Part shown: in pieces, positions 21,879 through 34,600 of the stretch | Layout: each line of letters opens with the position of its first letter | Position numbering within the stretch: position 1 is the first letter of the stretch | Assembly (NCBI GenBank): GCA_021234155.1 | Contig: JAJEKV010000545.1 | Span: forward strand, 1 to 64,000 | Direction: 5' to 3' | Length of the DNA: 64,000 nt | Source of the DNA: Isoetes taiwanensis | Lineage: Eukaryota; Streptophyta; Lycopodiopsida; Isoetales; Isoetaceae | Notes under the pieces: model-generated | Told to the model about the DNA's origin: nothing | The model's database searches: none | The model's input: the letters and a program-made list of their open reading frames with translations, nothing else | Program-made: the position numbers and the translations under genes

Positions 21879-24800
21879 ATGGCTACCACGCTTGCTCCTC
21901 AGTTCGTCCACTTTCGTAAGACCTCCCTTCCATCTTCCCGTTCCTTCTTCTCACCCTGCCCATATTCTGTTGCCTCTTCTGATTCCAGAAATCGGACATA
22001 TTCCGTTTTTGCCAAAGCCCAAGATGCAAAAAACAACAATCTTCAACTCCTAGAAAGTCAAAAAAATTCTCTCCCTTCCCCTTCTGTTTTCATCGAGGAG
22101 GCGAAATTCGATGCCTTTCTACAAGCTGCTGCTTGCCTTAGAACCAGATCTTTCTATAACTATCCCGAAGATAGGTCGCCAGAAGCGAAGGAGGTAAATA
22201 CAGAATTTGGGTTATCATTGGCGGTGTGATACTAAGAAGTGTTCATTTTCTCTTGAAAAAACAGTTGCACCGGAATTTCATGGCATCTATGGAGTTCAAA
22301 ACTTTGCAGTCTAAGATCGCAGGAACTGAGGCTGGTTACAAGAGAGTTGCTTGTCTTGTCGCTCTCTGTCCCGTTTCTGACGAAATGCCCGTTGGTGATG
22401 ATTTGAAAGACTTATGCAAGGTATGTCGTCTGTGGTTACCAATAGTTCCCTCTTTCCTGCATTTCTGGATGGCACATCTGGAGAGATCAGAATATTGTGT
22501 TACAAGAGAAATGTAGAATACACGTATCTGCACAATGTTAGCCCAATACGGTAGAGTAAAATGCTTCAAAAAGATCAGAAAGACCAAGATAGGCCCATTT
22601 TCGAGGCAATATCCGAGCAATGATTTTGGGCATGTTAGGCAGAAAGTGTGGCGAAAAAAGTAACTGGTCTCAGTTTTTTATATTGATGTCTGTATTACTA
22701 TTGCTGGCACCCATGATCTTGTTGTAAGAATGATATGATAAGGAATTAGTGAAGCTTAACTTATTGTTATGTCAAAGATGAGGGGTTATTAAATATGATG
22801 TATTTTCTTGTGTAAATCAGTTAATCTTCTTTTTAGTTTTGATATTGCATGCTATGTAAAGGATATATTCAATCTTTTGAAACATTACGATTGCCATTCA
22901 GTAAGCCTTATCTGGACCAGGCCTCAAAGCATTACAGGTTGTTACAGAATCAAAAGGAGAACTTCTAGTTATTGGGACACTTGATCTTAATCAAGGACGG
23001 CAGTTGCCTGGGGAAATAATTGGATCACGACCATTGGTAATCAGTTTGTGGATTTTTGCAACGAATTTGTATTTAGACTGACATCATGCTTTTGCCATTT
23101 AGAAACCTGATGAAGATGACAAGAGGGCGTACATTTCAAACTTCTGTGTAGCAAAAGAAGCTCGTCGAAAAGGAATAGGGATGCTTCTAGTAAAATATGC
23201 TCAACAAGCTGCAAAAGCATGGGGTCACTCTCTTTTTCTCTCTCTCTCTCTCTTCCCTCTCTCTGTCTATGTACGTCACCTGATATGAAGTTGAGGTTTT
23301 TGCATGACAGGGTATCTACACTTAAGTAATGAGCTATTTTCCCCTCATGAATACACACACTTTTACTTCATGGTCTTGGCAATAATAAATCAGAGCATCT
23401 GCATGTTTGAGTGTGTACCACGATCCCTAAATATGTTATAAAATCTTCTTCGTGAGGCCACGTGCATATTTGACAACATATGTGTAAAATGATAGGAAAC
23501 TGTTTCTAAGTCCCATCTTTTTGGTTTGGCTTTTGATCTTTCATCTTCGTTGGTGTAATTGCTTCACATTTTCAATGAGTAGAAATTAATTTTAAGGATA
23601 AGCTGCAGTAGCTTGGGAATCCAAGGAGCTGGACACAAAACAATCATATGCTTGCATTCATTAGCTTGGGTTGGGTTCAAATTAGCTTCTTTCATAGTTC
23701 TCAAACTAAGGCTATCGTGAGGAAGGAGATAATTTCACTGGATTACTATGCAATTTACAGGAAAAAAATATAAATGTTAAGTCTGCATCCCTAGGAAAGA
23801 TAACTATGTTTAGGCAGCATAAGGCAAGCCCTCAAGGAGAATATATTGTAGAAAGATGCAACGCCTGCTGCATCATCCCCTTACCTGTAAAAAAGAACTG
23901 CTTCTTATCCATGCTGGACATATATTGCCTAGTTTTTAAGTATGAGGGAAGAAGAGAAAAAATGAAAAAAGGGAAAGGACACTCACTCATGCTAAGAACT
24001 TCAAAACTGGAGTCAGTTATTTTTAACTGCCAGTGTGCTGCAGATATTGTTTTGTGATTCAAATCGATGGTTATGCCCTTCAGAAAAATTGGACCTCAAT
24101 TACTGGAACTTTTCTGCATGATTAAATGCTTTTGAAGGTAGCGCAGCATGTACTGATCGAACATACAAAGTACTTAACAATAGGTTTAAAAAGAGGATGC
24201 CCATGCTTAGCTTGGAAAATAACTGATTTATGGGCACCTATTTGTTACATGACTGAGTGTCGTCTATCATCAAAGAGTACTTACTTATAGACTCACCAGA
24301 AATATCTTGGGCTTAGCCCCTTGAGATAAATGAATTTACTTTAAGTCCCGTGTAGTTAGCACAGTATACATTACATGCTTCCTTGACCTTCTTTTGCTTC
24401 AAGGTAGTTTTGGTGGCATATGACAATGTTGGTATTCATGGTCATACCTGCCTATAACCAAGATGCTAATGCGAGTCTCTGTACTCATCAATAATTGCAT
24501 GAAGAAATCTACTTTTGATATTTTATCAGTATTTGTTGTTGGTATCTTGAATACTTGCATAGACAATCATTGCTTGTTTTTAAAGGCGTTTTTTTGATGG
24601 CCTTGATGAATAAGCTTTCTGATAACATTCTGTTGAAATTGAGAGACACATCAAGCTAGACTGCGGATTGTATGATGTGGTGATTTAATAAGCTGGTTAA
24701 ACGGGCCAAGAGAGTTCAATATATATTCAGCACAGGGGTTGGTTCCATCTGTGGACAGGTCACATATGACGATCAAGTATGGATTTTCTAATTGATTATG

Positions 24801-25501
24801 CATGATCTGATTTATGACATGAAGTTGAATTCATGAGACAATGAGACTTGATGAGTTTACCAGATTATCAAAATCTTCAAGAAGGATAAAGATGGCATGT
24901 TGAGCAATGAGCAGATCAACTTGTTTTGATTAGCAGGCGAGGCAAAAGGAGTTGAGCAATGTAGGAAATTGAAATTTGCATAGTGAAATAAGCAGTAGTA
25001 GCTTAAGTTGTAGAACCTTGTCAGTCAGTGGTCATGGCGATGTTGCGCTTTGCTCACAAAACATATCTTTGGCATTCATTGGAGTACTAATTATTGTTTC
25101 TGTTAGAGAGTTTCTGCCCTATTTGATGAAGTTCTTCTCTATATTTCTATGGGAATGTACTTCGTTTCCTTAATCGCTCTTATCAGGAAGAACCTTGCAG
25201 TAAAGTGCGGACCTGATGCTTTGGAATATGTTTATATTTCAAAAGTTTCCATAAAGATTCTAATGTTTTCTGTTTCAAACAAAGAGGTTTTATGTTTTGA
25301 TGGCAGCAGCTACCATACTGTGTTATTGGTTTGAATGCAGGTGTCGATGATCTGTATGTTCATGTTCTAGCAGAAAATGATTCTGCCGTCAACCTTTACA
25401 AAAAAGCTGGATTTGAGTTGGAAAGGGAGGAATCCATCCGTGAGGCAAGGTTATTGGCACGCCCTCGCAGGCTTCTGCTGTGGATGGATCTTGCCATTTA
25501 A
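21879..25501 (+). CDS. GNAT-family N-acetyltransferase, predicted plastid-targeted
   Basis: Five exons with GT-AG introns: 21879-22193, 22265-22420, 22938-23036, 23103-23223, 25341-25501; 852 bases, 283 aa. ATG 21879 is chosen because it begins a Ser/Arg-rich, acid-poor leader (MATTLAPQFVHF) typical of a chloroplast transit peptide. The acetyl-CoA binding motif A is in exon 4: NFCVAKEARRKGIGMLL, with the R/Q-x-x-G-x-G/A signature at about residues 212-217. Exon 5 gives LYVHVLAENDSAVNLYKKAG, the usual motif B. Members of this family transfer acetyl groups to lysines, protein N-termini or small molecules; substrate cannot be told here. All exon joins keep the frame, so the gene looks intact. 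The fourth intron is 2.1 kb; the other three are 66-517 bases. Confidence 0.88.
23228..23264 (+). repeat. CT microsatellite in GNAT intron 4
   Basis: Mostly (CT)n with short T and C interruptions, starting a few bases after the 5' splice site of the long intron. Confidence 0.85.
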
Positions 25502-26230
25502 AATACAGTGATATTATAGCAAAGCATTTGGAATCCATTGAGAAGGTTTGCAAATCTTCAGGTGGTTTTCTGCACTGCCCATTGCCTGACATGGATGTAA
25601 GAAGCCAATGGGTGAGACGTTATCATTCTATCAAATTCTTTTTTCTTCATTCTATTAAATTCTTCTTTAAGAGAAAATTAAGTTGTAAATTGGCTATTGG
25701 GTGCTGGAAGTTGATGTTAGTGTGCTTTTTGCTCTTGTACAGCTCCTTCCAAAACACAAATCCAGTATTAGTATTGTGCATAAAGAATAGGTGCCTAATG
25801 TGAGAACACTGGATGGATTGAATGACAAGGCTTAGAATCTGGTTTTGGAAGTCACTGCCCCAACTTAAGCTGTGCCAAATTGTATAAGAGAAATTCAGAA
25901 AGGATTACGTCCGAGGAACTACAAATTCAACTGTAGGATGTCTTCTACCCAACATTGCGGTGCTGATATGACAATGTCGACAAAAACGGACCTAGGACAT
26001 TCTGTAAAGCAAAAGGCCTGGAAGGCAGATTATCAGCTAGAAAGATTGGCCATAACATCCCGTATCTGCCCCTATGGTGGTAGTAGTTAGTGGTTAATAC
26101 GCTGCTCTAAGCAGAAGGATTAACATTTTATGCCAGTAGTACATCCTTATGGATCTGCCATAAGCTTGAACTGGTGTAAAGTTTGGAGAGCTGCTTTTAT
26201 TTCGTTATAGCAACAAGTTTGATATAGCAA
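25502..26230. other. GNAT 3' flank, no second gene seen
   Basis: Probably 3' UTR and intergenic DNA. Frames up to 107 codons occur (25480-25803), but they lack motifs and overlap the GNAT stop. Confidence 0.4.
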
Positions 26231-26393
26231 GTAGTAGCATTTTTGGCGACTATACACTAAACTAAGCCTAATTCCAAACCTAAATTGCCGCTCTTAGGGT
26301 GAGATTCCACTATGACTTAGCGGCAATTAAAACCGGCAATTTCAGTTTGGAATTAGCCTTGGTTTAGTGTATAATTGCAAAAAATGCTGCTAT
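26231..26393. mobile_element. foldback MITE-like element
   Basis: Left arm 26233-26288 and right arm 26334-26390 are inverted complements with few mismatches (arm core TATACACTAAACTAAGCC against GGTTTAGTGTATA). A second inverted pair, ATTGCCGCT and AGCGGCAAT, lies inside. About 160 bp, no coding. The target duplication is unclear; TA next to both ends is possible. A diverged piece with GTGGAATCTCACC lies just downstream near 26471. Confidence 0.75.
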
Positions 26394-26399
26394 AACTAT

Positions 26400-27380
26400 T
26401 GGGAGATGAGGGCTGGGAGTTGGAAGTTTCAGCGTTAATGGCAAAGTTTAGATTAATTGTCTTCCGCAATGTGGAATCTCACCGTTAATGGTTGCTAATG
26501 CAATTTCAGTTCCTTCGGCATTTTGCACGATCAAGATGGATCTTCTTGATTTGTGGACGTATACTACCACACCAAGAATTGTTGTAGTGGAATTTCAACC
26601 TCATATAAGCAACATGGAAATTGGGTCACTTTTATTTTTGTAGAAAGATGAGCTATATGTTGCCACGTTGAAGATTATAGCTAAGCATAGAGGAAATCAA
26701 GAGGTGCTGCCCCCTCCTACATAGATGGCGCAAACATTCCGCCATCAAAACAATGATACCGTTGATATGATCAGCAGGCTTGCCACTATTATAGGCAAAT
26801 GATATTTCTAAAACAGTTGATGGAAAACTTGTTACATTTCTATTACTGCAGCTCAGAAAAGTGTTATCCACATTGATATCATAATGTTTGGTGCATTTTT
26901 TGGTAGTGTCTCTGATATACAATTCAGATTCCTTTGTTGTAATGCAGTATAAGCTTCTACATACCTTTGAGTTTTGAGTCTTTTAATACATAGACGAGGG
27001 TCAACGCATGGAGCTGGGGGGCTGAAATTTCATATTCCAATATTAATACGTTTCAGGAAAACATATAAAAAAAAAAGAAAAGAAAAATATTTTTCGAAAA
27101 TACAAAAGAAGTGTCCCAAAAAGCACCCAAAAAGCATTATGTGTCCAGGACACAAAAATTGCCCCCTACTTACATGCTTGGACCCATGAATGATAAATAA
27201 ATCTATAATGAGACTTGCCTTGGCTCTAGCAACTTATGCTGCAATGAAAGGTGATGTCCATTCATAGATGTTACCTTTTTGTACATAATGAAGTTAATAA
27301 TTTAGACGAGATGTCTGCCTAGATGCATATTTTTATATATGCTTGACAACTCAACTGCACTATTATCGTAACCTCCCTTA
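26400..27380. other. intergenic, no gene seen
   Basis: AT-rich, including an A/AG-rich stretch at 27068-27090. Short frames only; the minus frame 26653-26922 shows no motif. Confidence 0.4.
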
Positions 27381-27381
27381 T

Positions 27382-27419
27382 CTATAAATAGATAGATAGA
27401 TCGATAAATAGATAGATAG
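27382..27419 (+). repeat. GATA/AAATAGAT microsatellite
   Basis: Imperfect tandem GATA units (TAGATAGATAGATCGATAAATAG). Lies just before the direct-repeat-bounded segment. Confidence 0.8.
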
Positions 27420-27443
27420 TATTTTTACGCCATGCCACCCTCC

Positions 27444-28161
27444 CTTATCTATAGATGGAATTTGTATACTATTCCATCGATCCGAGCCCTCGGATCGAGA
27501 TTCTAGAGAGGGCGAGCATGCATGTCTCGCGTGCATGCATTGCATGCTTTCTCTGGTTGGGAGATCGCTATATTAGGCGGGTTCTTCATCACCGTCTCAT
27601 CAGCGCTTCCTCTTCTCTCTCAGCAGTACCTTATTTTCTATTCTTCGAAGCTCACCCTCCCCCCCTTAATTGTTTAATGTATTTTTATCGCCTGGCACGC
27701 GTGACCAGTCCCTGGTTTTTCTTTTATTGTCGTGTGGCACGCGTGATCAGCCTCTCCACTTTGGGAGGTTTGTTTTTTCACATTTGTTTTAGTGTTGATG
27801 ATGTGCAGGTACAGGTTGGCAAGCGGCAGCAGCTTCGACTTCTCCATTCGTGGGTTTTTTGGGAGCGAATTTTTAGCCTTACATTTGTCTAAGCCCCTTG
27901 CCGAAGGTTTATCACTTGGGTTTTTTTCTCAAAAACCCGAAAGGGCGGGGTTTATTAATCCCGGTGATAAGCTTTCGACAGGTACACAAACCAAACATCT
28001 ATTAGCATTGTATTTTCTGGGGTCCAAGTTGTATAATTGGACATTCCCTTTATTTTTCTTCGTGGGTAGTTCGCATGTGTGCGGCTATCCACTATCCACC
28101 ATTGTAGAAAATCTGCTGAGATGAATGAGAAGCTTATCTAGAGATGGAATTTGTATACTAT
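27444..28161. mobile_element. about 660-bp insertion between 29-bp direct repeats
   Basis: Direct repeats at 27444-27472 and 28133-28161 are identical except for one base; each contains AGATGGAATTTGTATACTAT. The enclosed DNA is more GC-rich than its surroundings and opens with a perfect palindrome, GATCCGAG-CC-CTCGGATC (27479-27496). It has a 145-codon plus frame (27455-27892) without motifs. No poly(A), and no TG...CA ends. It could be a non-autonomous element or filler copied at a break; 29 bp is long for a target duplication. Confidence 0.55.
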
Positions 28162-29343
28162 GTGGCTTTTATATTTCTCAAAGCGTGGCTTCTAAAAAAA
28201 TTGGGTGGAAGTTTGAAAATCTGAATTTGAGCAAATAATGACACATCATTTTCATTGTTTGGGATTCATACCCATTTTAAGTTGGCAATACACATGTATT
28301 TATTATACCCTTATACAATAGTGTGAGAAAACCTTGCTTAGCTATATCCCATAGACCTTCGTCAACATTAATTCTTCTCAAAGTATGTGATATTGCTAGT
28401 TATTTTAATGGTTCGCTTTTTACCTTACCGTGGGCCTTATAATGTACTAGAGAGGCGGCTAGATTCTCGTAAGTGAACACGATGAACAGTTACGAAAAAA
28501 AACAACCGGTTGACCAAGGCATCAGAACCAAATCAAATGAACATATCAGATGTTATTAAATTACATCAGAACCTACCTTGATGCTGGTTGCTCCTTCACA
28601 GGCTATATTGTCAATTAGGACCCTTGTAAAGCAATAAACCTACGCTACTTTAACCTAATAACAACAATGGAATTATTGCCTCCTGAGACCCTGGCACAAA
28701 TGCACAAACATTTGCATCCCCAGAACTCCTTCCAGACATACAAATTATTATGGCTAATTATCCTTGCACGCTCCAAAACAAGTACTTAGTAGCATTTAAC
28801 ACATATTCATGGTGCTTTCACTTCAAAAAAGCTGCGATTCTTCACACTTGTAAAAGGGTAATTAAGGAGATTCTTTGTGGCACGCAATACCATCCTTACC
28901 CAGCTGCAATTTTCCTGGGCCATGGTTGTGAATTTCAAAAAAATCTTTAATTATACCCAATAACACCGACCCTTGTTTCAAGCTCCACATACCTTGCTAG
29001 TCTCTGCATGTTTTCCAGGACATCTCTTGCTAGCCTCTGCATGTTTTTCAGAACTCTGTGCTTTTATTCACTAGGATCCATAATCTTGGCAAGTTTCGAC
29101 GTCGATGACTAATGGAAAGAATAAAAGAGTAATGTAGACTTTATGCACATGAAAAGTCCAATGCAGAACCAAATTCATGATATGATACACGTAAATCATT
29201 TAACAATTTTGTGCTTTATGACTTGGATATGGAGCTGAACAGTGTCATAACATGAGCAAAATGTACTCTGAACATTCTTCTTTTCATACCAAGTGAGAAC
29301 TCGTAGGTATGTAAGAGACTCGACATTGGAATCTAATTTGCAA
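28162..29343. other. intergenic, nothing recognised
   Basis: AT-rich with short local duplications (CTTGCTAGNCTCTGCATGTTTT occurs twice near 28,990 and 29,030). No supported gene. Confidence 0.4.
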
Positions 29344-30143
29344 CATTAATCCTTGGACAATGTATTACACGTTTTCATTTGGATTTGATCCTATAAATAT
29401 GAGTGCATAGGATGAAGAGTGGTATAAATAGAACAGAATAGAACAGAATAGAATAGAATAAAGTTTTGCCATCCACGAAGACCAATAAATAGGGGCCATC
29501 ATGGAAGTCATAAAATTTGGGGAAAAATCTTTGTGTTTTTAAAATATGCAGTGGAAATGCATGAACAAGCTATGCCACTAGTTTCCGTAATAACTCAAGA
29601 GTATTCTATATGTCTTCACCATGCATCTACTTCATTATTGTATATTTTGTATTTGATATCCCTAAGGCTTTTGTAAATTGTTAGTTTGGCATTGTGAATG
29701 AGAATGTTGTGTTGCTATAGAGGATTGCATATTATGTGTAGAACAATAGAGCCTTGGTAGATACAATATGTCAAATCTCTTGTTCCTTAAACGAATAGTA
29801 GAAAACACGTAAGGAACACAACACATGCAATGAAAAATAGGCAAAAAAATGAGGAGATATAGTGCAGCAAAAGATAAGAGATAGTGAAAGCTTAAATCTG
29901 AATACTGATAAAGTGAATGACACTCGCGTTGTAGAATGGCCATTATTGACTAATAGGATGGGGAGCAAGAATGTTTTAAAACTGAAAATAAACATTAATG
30001 CCTGGACAATGTAATTATACATGTATTCATTTGGTTTTGATAATATGAATCTCAGTGCATAGGACGAAGAGTGGCATAAAGGAGAGGCCTCTATATAAGG
30101 CATAAAATTTGGACAAACTTCTTCATTTGTTTTAAAATGTGTT
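29344..30143. repeat. diverged direct repeat, copies about 650 bases apart
   Basis: 29344-29557 and 29993-30143 share, in the same order, ATTAAT/CTTGGACAATGTA, TTCATTTGG, GAGTGCATAGGATGAAGAGTGG-like and ATAAAATTTGG blocks. Copies differ by substitutions and indels, so it is an old duplication. The DNA between is non-coding. Confidence 0.65.
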
Positions 30144-30159
30144 GGATCGGCATTTTGAA

Positions 30160-31400
30160 GCTACGTCCCCATTCCCCTCAACAACTCACTAGCACTACCG
30201 CAATGTGAACTCATATAACTGCAGTTGAAAGGTGTCTAATATGTGGCATTTATAATTTCCAACTGGTACGTTGGAAGAAACTATGGAGGTTGGCTGGTCT
30301 CTAACCATTGATGACAGTACTATATATGCCTAACTACGTTGTCACATTAACATCCCATTTCCTTGCCCTTTACCCCGGGGGGTTCACCTCTATATAAGAG
30401 ACATATGGCATGTGCGTTCCTTGGGTCCTGAGAAACACCTATGTATACAGCTTGCCCTCCATAGAAACCCCTATGTAGACAGTCTTGTGCGGCTGAATCA
30501 GAATACCCTATTCCTTAATTTTACAACGAGCCTAATCCTAATTTACCCTACCCTTGACCATAATTTTATGCTGAGTAGATTATTCACCTAACCTAACCTA
30601 CCCTCTACTTTACCTTTACCTCCAACTAGCAAGCTCCACAAGTTTTGTGAAATGTCAATGCTAAAGTCATATTAGTTGAACTTGATTTTGCCATTAAGAA
30701 CAAAGGTTTATCCAAACTCTGTGCATTTGGACTTTAGAATCACTTGTCATTGTTGGAGTAAAGATCAAAGAAAGGATTTGTAAGGTTATAGATAGAGCAT
30801 CCTCATTGGGCATGCGTAAAGGTTAAAAATATAGGAAATATTTAATTAGGAGATTGCCATCTGTATGAATATTAACCTTCCATGTGGGCTTGCATACTCA
30901 CAATCTTCTAATGTTATCCACCAAAAGTTCAACTTCTTGCGCAAACACATTTTCTCAACTCATTTATCTTGTATCATATATAGGTTGTGGTTTTAACAAT
31001 GCACTTTTCGGAGTCTCTTATTAATAGGTATAGAAAAGCCCTAGTTCGACTTGATCCCCAAGCTCTTGTCACAAATTCAACAATGAGAGACACCAACGCC
31101 TAGCTCATATTCGCTTATTTTAACTTCAATTTTCTTACCTTCAGCCTTATTATGATCAAAAGTTCTACTTAAACTGGAAAAAACTGTATGGTAAGATTGG
31201 TAAGACTGAACTAATCAGAAATTTTGAAACACTGTAATTTTATTTGAAAATGATATCCACAAAAAATTGTATAATGATCAATTTTACACAACTTTTTAAG
31301 CTGTATCGTGCTATATTTATTTACCATTTAACTGCCTACATAGCAATAAGGCAACTGGAGAATAAATAATTAATTATATTGGATCAAAAAATAAGTTATA
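30160..31400. other. intergenic, nothing recognised
   Basis: Low-GC sequence with no frame over about 60 codons and no clear repeats. Confidence 0.4.
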
Positions 31401-31412
31401 AAATGTATTTAA

Positions 31413-31568
31413 GTACTATATGTAGTGTACGTCTGCAACATACACTACGTACTGTACCTCAACTAAAACAACACAGAAATTACGTACGTAAAGTACGAAA
31501 AAGACCAAGGTCCGAAAAACGTACAGTACGTTAGAAGACGTACGGTACGTGAACCGTACATTACGTAC
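31413..31568. repeat. cluster of 12 GTAC palindromes
   Basis: GTAC begins at 31413, 31427, 31449, 31454, 31484, 31493, 31521, 31526, 31540, 31545, 31556 and 31565. Many sit in longer self-complementary runs such as TTACGTACGTAA and GACGTACGGTACGTG. By chance fewer than one would be expected in 156 bases. No gene is adjacent. Confidence 0.85.
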
Positions 31569-31608
31569 GTGACCACACTGTTTTAAATAATATAAGGTTT
31601 CTTGTCAT

Positions 31609-31653
31609 ACTTAACCAATAGTATCTCTGTTACTTAACCAATAGTATCTCTGT
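31609..31653 (+). repeat. two tandem copies of a 23-bp unit
   Basis: ACTTAACCAATAGTATCTCT begins at 31609 and again at 31632. Confidence 0.9.
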
Positions 31654-31659
31654 TTCTCT

Positions 31660-34600
31660 AGAAAGACTCCTGTCTACCATCACTCTTCCCTAAACCAACG
31701 CTGCGGTGGCAACGACTCCACCGGACTTGTGCAACCATGTTGGGGTAGGAATAACCTAAGGGTTATTACTATCACTGCGAAATGTTTCTGCAACCATATT
31801 GACGAACTTTCACGCTGAGCGATGGAAGGAAACTCCTCTATGTAAGATAGAAACTTCCAAGTTGGATTCTAATCTACTATTCACCTTGGGTATTCTCTAG
31901 GCGACGATAATAATGTCCAGTTAATATAGACATTCCTAGACCTATAGCTTTAAATAATTTTTTTCCTTTGGTAGATGCCTTGATAATAAATTTTCTTCCA
32001 ACTCTGCCATGACTTAATCTACGTTACACTCATGTCCTTTATCTTATATCTTACTTGACTTTATATACACTCGGGTTAAAAAATAAAAATAAAAATAAAA
32101 ATTCATAAAGACCACTATAGCTCACGTTATTTTTCTTCAGTGTCCAAGTCTTAACTCGTCTCATTTCTAGAAAAAGGATCTCTCTTCGCCCAACCGACTA
32201 GGAACTGCCATGCAGCACCCCTCTAGACCCTGGGTTTGGATTTCCTTGATCCTACCACCCTTCAATATTTCTTCTCATTGATCGTGTTCTTTTTATGGAT
32301 CACTTCCCCCAGATCATGATACATACTCTGTAACACGTAGTGAGTGCTTGTATTAGAACCCCAAAACAATGTCAACACTTTATTTTAATTAATCCCCGGT
32401 ACAAACTTTATTATTATTTTGTGCCAAACTTCACCGCCTATATGGCCGTGATTAATTATCTGTGCCACACGTCTGTCAAATTGACTGCGGCCTACCCTCT
32501 TTTGGAGTTATTCTCCCGTACATTTCAATGGCCTCCAACCATTGTTGACTAGTCACCTCGTTCTAGGGTATCTAGATATGGTCTGGGCAAAATGTTTCCA
32601 ACCATTACTTTAGTGCCTAAACATCATTAAGTTCCGCAAATGAACTTACATATTCCAAGGGATTATGTCAATATCCTAGAGGACAGTACCACTCAACGAC
32701 CTCTTACGAGAGGCCTCTCCTATTAAAAAAGGTTCTTGGTGAACTCAATTCACCATGTTGTCCTAGGACATGGAAGTCTTCCTCCCTAAGCCATGCACCA
32801 AATTTTTAAAGAGTTTTTCAGTTCTTGCTGCCTTTCAAGCCGCAAGTCTATCTTTGCATGTTAACAAAGACCACCCTTCATGTTAGGTAATAACCTTCCT
32901 ATCCAGGTCGCTAAATATCATTAATAAGGGTCCTTCATTCCTTCTCTTCTTCAATATGTTTTCTATGTCTATGGTTGATTTCCAGTATCCCAGCCCTTAC
33001 GCCTGGCATAGTGCATACAATTCACCCTTTGGCTGTGACCTTTATTCAGTAGAGTCACCAATCCATTTACTCCTTTACGTATTCGTTAACCGTCTTGAGG
33101 CTTCTAAGCCGCTATCATATGCCCCCTATGTTGTTAACCCACCTATCATTGGGGGTCATCATTCAACCTTGTCCTACATCCTAGAAATGTTAGTCATTAC
33201 ATTTCTCTGTCATGATGCTATGACGCTGTTGTGGCATTCCAAATGACTTGGCATCCTCATTTAAGCCATAGTCATGGCCTAAGAGAAAGTGAGCCTTCGT
33301 ATAAATCGTAAATTACCTGGAGTCATCAAGGTGTCTGCCTGGTATTTTGTGAGTCTTCCTACAATACCGACGTTTGATATAACCCGGGCTTGTAGCGATG
33401 TTCGAGCCCTGTATATTCTAACTTACACCTCCGTGTAACCCATGGCGTTCATCTCTGCCTGATCCGGGTATGGATCATGTGGGAAAGTTAGTCTTGGATG
33501 TTTATGCAAGATACATTCGAACTTCTTGCAGGTAACTGCTATTCGCTACTTATCCTGGAATTGTACTATTGTACTACTCAACCCCACCATGTTAAGCTTC
33601 ATTCTATTGGCGGTGGACATTTATTTCAAGTGCCAACTACCACATCATATCCTAGCATGCAACGGATTGACGGTCCTTTGCACATTTCGAACATATCTCT
33701 AGACCCTTCATCGGTAACCTTGGGGTACACTCGTCTTTCTCTCCCCGTGTCGCCACTTACATTACCTCTCCAAGATGTTTATCGTATATGTACATAGTAT
33801 GTACCTAATAAACATATATCCTCATCCCACAATGCTAGAGCTCTGCTCTAACTTAGCTAAAGTGTAACCTTAGTAGTTCTTTTAAACAAAACCCATTGCC
33901 TATGTACCTTTATGATGTGGCTGCGCCACCTACTTTTCAAATGGACAGGGGCCAACTCTATGTTGGACATGTATATGCTGCCTATATTTTGATAGGGTCT
34001 CTAGCTATTTCAACCATTCCTTTAGTGCCTTAGGGTACTTTAACCCCGTACATAGACTATGTTTCCCCCACAGGATTATGCCATAATTTCGAAGGCTACT
34101 ATCCCACATCGGGAGCTTTTCTAAAGGCTTCTTTCATTAAAGATCCTTGTGTCCTCAATATCAACCATGCTTAGTCACAATTAACCTATTTTTCTTAAGT
34201 TATCATGTGGACTTCAGCTTTTGATCAGTAACTGCCATATGGTTATCTGATTCCTTACCCTCTTAAGAGTTTCAAAGTCATAATCTCTAAGGGTCTATGC
34301 CTCAAGGCAACGGATCATCCACCTTCGACTTCAGTATCTAGAATTATTCCCTGCGAGTAGGGTAACTCTTTGGATATATGGACTACTGGTCTATATAATC
34401 TCACCCCTTCTGATCTATACACCTCGTCTTGATTTTTATCGGGACTTGGAATTGCTATGTATTGGCCTCTTCTCGGTTACCTCTAAAGGTATAATCGCCA
34501 AAGTCGTCGTACTCCTTCCTTTCTTCCATCAGGGGACGCGATATTTTCTACATCTTTTTATTCCCAAAACCGAATAGATGCTCTCTCAGCTTACTCTAGC

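Noticed and set aside
27455-27892. 145-codon plus frame in the direct-repeat-bounded insert
   Set aside because: Low-complexity, rich in Phe/Leu/Arg, no domain, and it starts inside the direct repeat.
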